Shown here piece after piece: positions 56,601 to 64,000 of a stretch of 64,000 nt of DNA; position 1 is the first letter of the stretch; every line of letters starts with the position of its first letter. Location of the stretch: positions 2,047,001-2,111,000 of the forward strand of contig JAJTWR010000263.1 in the NCBI GenBank assembly GCA_021613335.1, read 5' to 3'. The translations under genes and the position numbers were made by a program. The notes under the pieces were generated by a model. It was not told where the DNA came from. It made no database searches and saw only the letters and a program-made list of their open reading frames with translations. Source of the stretch: Whitmania pigra. Lineage: Eukaryota; Annelida; Clitellata; Hirudinida; Haemopidae.

Positions 56601-58364
56601 ATAGTCTGCAGCCATGTTGTTCAGGAAAATTTTTATATTGTTTTTTCCACTCAACACTTGGAAGGCGAAATATTCATCGGCAGAAAGTTGTATGCTTTGC
56701 ATTGTTGTGCTTCGACTTGATGCTGTGACCAAGTATTCTAACGAGGATGTTCCAAACGAGTTGCTACAGGTAAAAGATGAATTATAAAATCCTATTTCAG
56801 GGAATATGTAATTGTAATTTTTGTTGAGTACATATATCGAACTGTAAGTCGATATGCTGTTTTTATCAAGTCTAACGGTACAATTTATGGCTGTTTCACT
56901 GAATGCAGTCAATGACAGATTGACTTGGCATGGAACTGTAGTTGAAGTATCTGATTTAATAATCAGGTGTTCAGGAGGCAAGCCTGTCTGATTGTTAATT
57001 ACTTCTACTTTTAACAGCACACTTTCTGATGCAAAATAACCCACAGCTGTAACGTTTATAACGTACGTTCCTTCTCGGTTCCAGAAATGTCCGGAGGTAT
57101 TTTCTTTCGTTTCAATTGTCTCACCGTCTCCAAAATTAATTTTGAAAAATACCTTATCTACAGATTGAACCCTCATGTTGAGTAAAACGTTTTCAGTAAT
57201 ATTGTACAAACTTCTGGCAGGTTTTATTTCAATGCTTAAATTAACAGTCTTTGAGGTATTGAAAATCTGATGCGATGCCCAGGCAACTATATAAGCGGAT
57301 GTAGAACATTCAGAAATAGTAGGATTTAGATTCTGAAAATCTGCCTTTGTCAAGCACTCGCACGAGGCGCCATTTTTTAACATAAAGCCATTGTATAGTT
57401 TTGATGAACAAAAAGACTGACAGTTCTGAAAGGTCGAGGTCGTTGACATGGGACCAGTTTCCCTAGAAGGTAGTAGCTTTACACTCGAACAGCGAAGGAT
57501 TAACTGGTCCTTGTTTTTTTCTGCGGTGAATACAATGCTTTATTTGAATCAAGAGGCGCTATAAAGGAAGGTGCAAAAAAATAAATACTAACCAAAAATT
57601 GAATATGTTTCGTTTCCATTTAATTCTTTATTTATGAAAACCATTTGCCTCAATCCGAAACCTGACTTGTTTGGAGAATAAGCCAATTCGTTTGAATAAC
57701 CAGCTACTATGTTTGGAAATGCATCGAAGCTCATTTTAAAGAATTTTCTTGAGACTGGAGCTTTTATTTGTCCGATTGAATTTCCGTCCAAATACACGGA
57801 AAGGCCTTTTTGCAAGCTCCAAGTAAAGGCAAGATAAAACCAGGACTGGTCATAAACAGGAATCTTAGTTTTCCAAATATTTATGTCTTTAGAGACGCCT
57901 ATTTCAATTTCATCCTCATGGTTTTTTGTAACGTAAAAGCCTTCAGATATAAGTGACTGACCTCCAGAGGTCAATATGAAACCACCAACATTTTTATCCG
58001 CTTTTAACCATAACCCTATTGTGAATCCATCGACACACATTCCAATATTTCCAAAGCAGCTATAAGGATACATACCCAAGTTTTGGGCGTTTGTCCAACT
58101 GTAAGCTGAGTTCCAATTTGTCTCATTAAAAAAATACAAGTAGTCTGAAATAAGCAGATTTCACATTAACCATTTAGAATCAATGGTACTAAATTATCAA
58201 AAGATTAAAAACTAATATTATATATAATAATATTGTAATAACTCATATATAATATTATATGAACTAAAAATAAAATTATTATAGTTAGACACATTACCCT
58301 GAGCTTCAGAAATTCTCACTAATAAGAAAATGTTTGAAATCAGGAAGAAATTTGTTAGCGACAT
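47628..58364 (-). CDS. PKD1-like: Polycystin-1-like receptor/channel (LamG, WSC, PKD, REJ, GPS, PLAT, TRP-like core)
   Basis: Large cell-surface polycystin-1-family protein, 2,665 residues. Exons: 58364-58298, 58144-57593, 57520-54648, 54586-54563, 54484-54353, 54280-54187, 54117-53765, 53613-53475, 53360-53302, 53178-53034, 52959-52654, 52483-52377, 52242-52015, 51863-51693, 51565-51405, 51198-50754, 50688-50472, 50338-50199, 50100-49971, 49825-49575, 49501-49324, 49072-48570, 48503-48302, 48148-47628; phases close. Order seen: signal peptide (1-21), LamG-like fold (23-206), WSC-like Cys module (about 207-280), PKD repeats with FGDGE/YGDG/MGDG motifs, REJ-like region, GPS with CNHLTSF (predicted cut L1634/T1635), first TM helix about 1661-1680, PLAT (1694-1803, ending LRIWHDNSG), FTRIQR-like FTRVQR loop, polycystin extracellular domain and TRP-like helices with an EAF...F coupling tail. 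LRR and C-type lectin modules of vertebrate PKD1 are absent. Confidence 0.93.
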
Positions 58365-58574
58365 CTTTGCAAACTTCACACAGCTTCAAGACCACATAAA
58401 ATGTTCTTTTCTTCCGTTCGAGCTTATATTCTTGTTGCTAAGAGACGAAAAAACTTGGCACAAACAATCCCGCAAGCGTTAATTATGCATGGCATCCACA
58501 AAAAGCGGATGCTTTTTTTTTTTGACTTTGAAGAAGAGTGCTATATTCGAAATCAAAACTAGACTTTCGTTATT

Positions 58575-59090
58575 AACTTCTGCCCTTGCTGCCTTGTTCT
58601 CTCTCGCCTAGACTATTGTAACTCCTCTTCTGTATGGCACATCTGCTTCTTTAATTCAATCCTTGCAACATGTCCAAAGCAAGCTTGCCAAGCTTGTTCT
58701 CCTCAGCCCTACCCTCAATAGCACGGACTGTCTGAAGAAATTGCACTGGTTGCCGATCCATCTTATCACCTTCAAAATTGCCCTCATGACATATCACACT
58801 CTAGCAACATCCACCACCTTATCTCCATCATCTACTAGATCGCCGCAAATACCCAATCTTCGCTCATTGGCAGATACTCAACTTCACCAACTGTAAATAG
58901 ATCATCCCTTCAAACAGAGGCTTCTCGTACGCCTTTCCAGCTGTCTGGAACAGACTCCCTCCCACCGTCAGAGCCCAGCCATCCCTGGAGCTCTTCAAGC
59001 GCCACCTGAAGACCCATCTCTTCAGGACTTCATGTGATAGCAAAGACACAAGGCGCCTCTGACGCTATGCGCATGGCGCTTTATAAATTA
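58575..59090 (+). mobile_element. LINE (CR1/L2-like) 3'-terminal fragment
   Basis: The plus strand shows the end of a non-LTR reverse transcriptase in broken frames: SRLDYCNS near 58605, then QSKLAKLVL, LHWLPIHLITFK at 58740-58780, and WNRLPPTVR...LELFKRHLKTHLF in a further frame at 58950-59020. This order is the C-terminal end of CR1/L2/Rex1-type elements. Frameshifts and an in-frame stop mark it as dead. It ends at GGCGCTTTATAA followed by the trinucleotide tail. Confidence 0.88.
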
Positions 59091-59111
59091 TTATTATTAT
59101 ATTATTATTAC

Positions 59112-59163
<52 letters not shown>
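59086..59163. repeat. (ATT)n microsatellite tail of the LINE fragment
   Basis: About 75 bp of ATT repeats directly after the LINE 3' end. Elements of this group commonly end in short tandem repeats, so the tract probably grew from the element's own tail. Confidence 0.92.
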
Positions 59164-59365
59164 TCTATTTTCAGGTATGTAAATCAAACTCCGCTAAGGA
59201 AAGTGTACCAATCTCATCCCTGCCCCAAATTATCACTTTTAGTCTTAGATTGAGAGAAAAAAACCACCACTTTCAAGACAAAAAATGCAGTCGCTGCACA
59301 TATATTCTTTATAACCTGATTATATAAAATTTTTCAGTTAATGGAATGTTCATCATATCGTGCAT

Positions 59366-62291
59366 TCACTTGTACTTTGATAAACAATCTTTGATTGCCT
59401 CTTCAGCCTAGGGAGATGAAATTAAAAATAAATACTTTAATAAATAGCTGCATCAATCTTCACAAAAAACTTCTACAATCATGAGTTATTTCATTTCACA
59501 ATCATTCTGTGAAAATAAGATTAAAATGCAAAAAATTTACAACCTAATCTACAACTCCACAGCAACAAAATTCAAACAGAATTTAAACTACAAATGCATG
59601 GGGAAAATGCAACTTAAATAATTTTAAGAGCCATCACCACAACAACAGAACAACAATATGAACTAATTAGGACCTACTTCTTGAGCAGTTGGTCTTTTGT
59701 ATTTATCTCTGCTGATCAGGAGCAGCGACAACTCTCTTAAGGTCTTAAAAACTTCACTTTCTTTGGGTTCAACATTTGCATCTGGACCACCATCATTTTT
59801 TAGAATGTCAAGCTAAAAAATTGAAGAAATTATAAATATTTCTAGATTATCAAAAAACTGGGACACAGATATAATGATGAAAACCACTTGAAATTAATCA
59901 CATTTACCATCAAGTTTAAAAAATAAAATTGAAACACTTATCAAGAATGAAAACATTCACTACGAAGGAAATAAATAAAATATCACAAAGAAACAAACAA
60001 TATCTTGAATCTCCCTACGCTCATCAAATGCTGGAAGTCCTTCTATCAGCTCTGCAAGCACCTTTAATTTGAAGCATGAATCAGAGTTGAGATTGAAATT
60101 CTTATAGGTATGACAAAATTGCTTAACTAAAACAAATTAACATGATGGAGTGCCAATTATTCAAAATCATTATTTATATTCAGAGTGATTCATACAAACA
60201 AATTATTGAATATTATTTAATTTACTGTTGAAATTTATGAAAAATTTCTGAAAATTATTTTGATTTGTTACTATGATTTGTTTTCATATACCATCATTAA
60301 TACCAAGAATAGGAAGTTCACATGCATAAAGATATACCAGACAAATGGTGCAATTACCAACCACACCAAAGCTGTACATGTCTATCCTGGGAGAAATCTC
60401 TCTTTGCCTTAAATATTCTGGAGCCATGTAAAAGGTAGTTCCAACAATGGTGTGCGTGATTAAATGACTCTTGTCCGTGGTAGACATCGTCCTTGCCGTA
60501 CCAAAGTCCCCAATCTTTGCGTCCATCTTTTTGTCGAGAAGAATGTTTGAACTAAATAAAGACAAAATAAAATGTTATTGCTAGGACATTGAGTTGAACA
60601 TGCTAGCCAAGAACCTCTTGATGTCTCTGTGCACAATATTTTTTGAATGTAAATAAGACAATCCTCGAGCTGTCTGTTCAGAAACCTTTATTCTGGTCTT
60701 CAAGTGGAACAAAGGTCGCCTCTTCTGCAAAAAATTAACTGATAATTAACTAATAAATTATTTAAATTAGTTCATTATTAATTATTAAAATTAGTTCATT
60801 AACTAATTAATTATTAAAATTAGTTCTTTGCGGCTCTTCCCATTCCAGTTAAATAATAAGTAAAACCTCATCGCAGAGATGATCGTAAAGTGATCCATTT
60901 TCCATGTACTCGTAGATAACGCAAGGCTGGCCATCATCAGAATAGTGTAACAACTCCAATAAATTGGGATGTTTACAACTGCCACGCATTAAATAGTTAT
61001 AAAAATGTTTTAATTAACATAAACATCCTCGCACACCTTTTCAAAGCATCTACTTCACTCACGAACATCTTTGTTTGATCATCATCCATTTTCAGAAATA
61101 ATTTAACAGCTACTGTGTCTGACTGTTTCTTGCCTTTAACAAAGATAACGATGATTAGTTAACTCAGAGAAGTTAAGCTAAAAATTGAAATGAAGAAACC
61201 TTTATAAACTTTTGCAAATCCACCAGATGCTATGAAGTTCTTTTGATCAAAATTATTTGTCCATAATTTAATAATTCTGTATGGTATCCCTTAAAATTAT
61301 ATCTATGATATTATAATAAATCCATATAAACTGAATAAGTTTAATAATAATAACTTTAATTTAAATAGCATCACTAACACAACCATTAAAAAGCAATTTT
61401 AAAAAAATTAAGTTTTCAAAAGGGATATCATTTCAGATTATTTCAAGGGGGCATGGGCATACACTTTCACAACTTGGAGCTTGTAGCCAACATTCAGGGG
61501 AGGCAAACCCTTGTAAAACATGAGGAGATGACCTTTATTTGTATCTAGCCTAAAATCAGGGGGATGCCATTATCCCTCCAACAAATTGCGTCCCTAGTCT
61601 ACAATTTGTTTTTTTAATATACATACTGAATAAATTTTCATTTTCAGGTTTTTGGTCTTCTTCAGATTTTGGTTTAACTGTTAGGAGATTTTCCACAAAT
61701 GAAGCTGCCCTCAAACATTTAGAGACTTTGAGTACTTGAATCAAATCTCCAAATGTTATGTTATCAGTCTTCCAAGCCTTTAACATTTCTTCTGGTGGGT
61801 TTCTTGAATCTTTAAATGAACTAAAAGCAAAAGCAAAGATAATAAGAATTAATTCCTCATCGTAAAATTGCTTATTTTTGATGTCATCAACTTAACAAAG
61901 TTAACTGCACAGTTCTCTGAATAAAAGTGTAGGGCTACAACACTCAAGCTAGTTTAACTCTTTCAAACAATTTTAAATTTCTGTTCCAAAAACCTTGTTA
62001 CAAACTTTTTAAATGTTGATAAATGAGTGATGAATTATTATTGATGAATTTTGATAAATTAAAGAAGCATCAATTAAAACTTTTACTCATCGTTTTCTTT
62101 AATAATGATAATAAAATCAATAAACCTGACTTTATGTCGTCATAGGTGAATCTCGGTTGACTTCTATCCCTAGTCTTAATTTCCATGGCCACTTCTTCCC
62201 ACACATCTTTCAATATACGATGAAGGTTCTGTTCTTTCGAGACAGGCAAGAGATTTATGTTCGAATTATAATCCAAAATTGTTCGATTCAT
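59366..62291 (-). CDS. IRAK4-like: IRAK-type kinase (death domain + Ser/Thr kinase)
   Basis: Kinase of the MyD88/Toll-IL-1 receptor pathway. Exons: 62291-62131, 61820-61627, 61289-61200, 61133-61037, 60978-60867, 60724-60615, 60551-60362, 60061-59999, 59812-59678, 59407-59366; 397 residues (human IRAK4: 460), phases close. A death domain covers about 20-105 (WKTDNITFGDLIQVL aligns with the IRAK4 block). The kinase has a Gly-rich loop ASGGFAKVYKG, VAVK (K159), tyrosine gatekeeper Y203 in VIYEYMENGSL, HRDIK with D252, DFG with D270, and APE. The Tyr gatekeeper is an IRAK-family hallmark. No long linker or C-terminal tail as in IRAK1 is present, so IRAK4 is the best match. The Met chosen gives the expected length before the death domain. 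It is divergent with FBXO47. Confidence 0.93.
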
Positions 62292-62322
62292 TTCGATGAA
62301 ATAGTAAAATTACCAAACAGGC

Positions 62323-63807
62323 ATGAAGTACTCGAACAAGTCTCAAACACAAACTAGGCAAAAATCGTGTTTGGTAATTGTTTATACTTCGATGCGGAAG
62401 ATTATTGTGGAAAATTATTTCTTAATATTATCTACAAATTATTTCTTCATACAAAAAATATGCTACAATAAAAAATTCTTTAATAATATCTTTGGGTTTT
62501 GTTCTCCTGCAGAGCAGACGACACCCGCAAGCAGACGTTTACTTGGCTAAGGTGATTCCACGAGCTTTTGTCGTGTGCTCTCTTATGCTATAAATTCGTA
62601 TTTTTTCAGATACCGTAAGAGGATGTCTAAATTAAATTTGTTATATTCATGCAAGAAAATTAAAAAATCTCTCATGAGAGGATCAAAGGACCAAGTGGTT
62701 CCTGAATTTTCAGAAACAGGGCAACAAAACAGTCCTCTGGGATATTTTGACACGTTACCTCTCGAACTGAAGTTTACTGTATTTTCATTTATGTCAGGTT
62801 AAAGTCAAAATTTTTGAATTTTGCAAGTGACGTCGTGACTTTATTCTAATTGTTTAACATTTAGCTTTGGAGCTCAGCTATTTGACGATCACGTCAAAGT
62901 CACTGAGAAATATTGTAGAGCTGTATCGAAAATCGGAAAGAGGCCTACAGAATCTTTTAAAATATCCATTAAAACATTCCCATGAATTGCCTGTTGAGGA
63001 AGCTAAATACTTGAAACAGTTCAAACACATCGGTTTAATTGACATTGCTTTTTACTCAGTTTAAAATGTCTATTAAGTTTCTGATTCATTTATTGCAGGC
63101 CTTTTATTGAAAAGATCAACCTGTTTATATTCTACGAAAGATCGTCTCGTACTAGCATTAACTTTTCTCCACAAGGTAGACAGCATTGCGCCACAATTTG
63201 TGATAGTTTTTATTATATTGTTATTTAATTTAGTTTCAGTGCAATTTCCAAAAGGATTGTGTTTCAGTTAGTAACTGCATAGCTTTGACTTGCTATGGTG
63301 TCATCTTACATACGTTTACGGCTGGGTGGGATGACAGAGAATGCATTAGAACATTTGAGACAGTGTGCCAATCCAGCTACATGTCTCAGTTTTTGGATTT
63401 TATCATAAAGAAAAAAGCTGGTAGGCATTAAAACATTAATTAGTTAAACTTGTCGAAAAACTGTTATCAATCCTTATTCGATTACTATCGCACTACTAGC
63501 TGTGAAACGATATATTAAAACATTTAGAACATGTTCAACAAAACAAATTTAAAAATAAACATAATTTTATTTTATTTACAACTTTTATCAAAAGTTTAGA
63601 TTGCAATTATACCACCTGATTAAAAAATAAATCCAGGTGCATTACCCGATTTGGAAATGCATGTGAGGTTCTTTTTCCGGAGAGTTTTTCTCAACAATAT
63701 GTTTACAAAAGCTGAAAAATCTTTTTGGCTTAATTTGATTCTGAAACCCTTTCCTATTGTACATCAAGCCAGAATTCTTTACCTGCTCTTTGGACCCTCA
63801 AGTAAAG
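62323..63807 (+). CDS. FBXO47: F-box protein FBXO47, N-terminal part (continues beyond window)
   Basis: F-box protein with a meiotic role in vertebrates, presumably an SCF substrate receptor. Exons: 62323-62366, 62513-62551, 62610-62797, 62865-63032, 63099-63175, 63240-63420, 63637-63807; 289 residues so far, phases close. The F-box is at about LPLELKFTVFSFM...LTITSKSLRNIV. Downstream blocks GLLLKRSTCLYSTKDRL, CIALTCYGVILHTFTAGWDD and LILKPFPIVHQARILYLLFGP match vertebrate FBXO47 in order. The first two exons rest only on phase fit and N-terminal composition; if they are not used, translation would start at the ATG at 62623. The coding end is outside the window. Confidence 0.9.
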
Positions 63808-64000
63808 GTTTGTGCATGAATGTTTACCATTACACATGGCTTTACATTTGTTTAAATAATTATTGTCATGTTCAGAGTTTAGTTTCAGTTTTAATCTTGT
63901 ATGAGTGTTGAAGACTTTAAGGAATCTTAGCAGTTACAAGAGAATGTATTGACGTTATGAAATTCTGTTAATGAACAATAATCTAAGTAATATATTATTA

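Larger units (their letters stand above)
58365..59365. other. Intergenic stretch, polycystin-1-like gene to IRAK-type gene
   Basis: About 1 kb. The left 200 bp should contain the polycystin promoter. The remainder is occupied by a LINE 3' end and its (ATT)n tail (separate entries), then AT-rich 3' flank of the IRAK-type gene. Confidence 0.6.

Overview
This window is nuclear DNA of an animal. It is AT-rich, and it is filled with intron-dense genes whose products are typical of animals: an IP3-receptor-like channel, CTTNBP2, a KDM7 histone demethylase, RPAP3, SENP8, RPF1, CRIP, an ankyrin/SOCS-box protein, a polycystin-1-like receptor, an IRAK-type kinase and FBXO47. Introns are mostly short (about 50-600 bp, GT-AG) and there is roughly one gene per 6 kb, so this is a compact invertebrate genome. 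I cannot fix the phylum from the sequence. A tunicate or another small-genome invertebrate would fit, but this is a weak inference.

Layout. 1-2040 (-): degenerate non-LTR retrotransposon with a restriction-like endonuclease (R2/R4 type), leaving the window on the left and abutting a long (ATT)n tract at 2105-2335. 2397-13963 (-): 5' two thirds of an IP3-receptor-family gene (43 exons, about 1,535 residues); its 3' part lies outside. 15546-24029 (+): CTTNBP2 homologue, 24 exons. 25256-30621 (-): KDM7/PHF8-type PHD-JmjC demethylase, 21 exons. 31319-34022 (+): RPAP3. 34054-35050 (-): SENP8/NEDP1. 36070-36870 (+): Ty3/gypsy relic. 37239-39640 (+): RPF1. 41241-41860 (-): LINE relic. 43462-44061 (+): CRIP. 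44388-47265 (+): ankyrin + SOCS-box protein. 47628-58364 (-): polycystin-1-like receptor/channel, 24 exons. 58575-59165 (+): LINE 3' end with an (ATT)n tail. 59366-62291 (-): IRAK-type death-domain kinase. 62323-63807 (+): FBXO47, running off the right edge.

There is no operon logic; the genes have unrelated housekeeping, signalling and germline roles. The arrangement is nevertheless tight. RPAP3 and SENP8 converge with 31 nt between stop codons and poly(A) hexamers that overlap both stops. The ankyrin/SOCS gene and the polycystin gene converge on poly(A) hexamers 8 nt apart. IRAK and FBXO47 may start only 31 nt apart, head to head. Exon models were built by hand from reading frame, intron phase and remembered family sequences; most boundaries close in phase, and doubtful ones are flagged.
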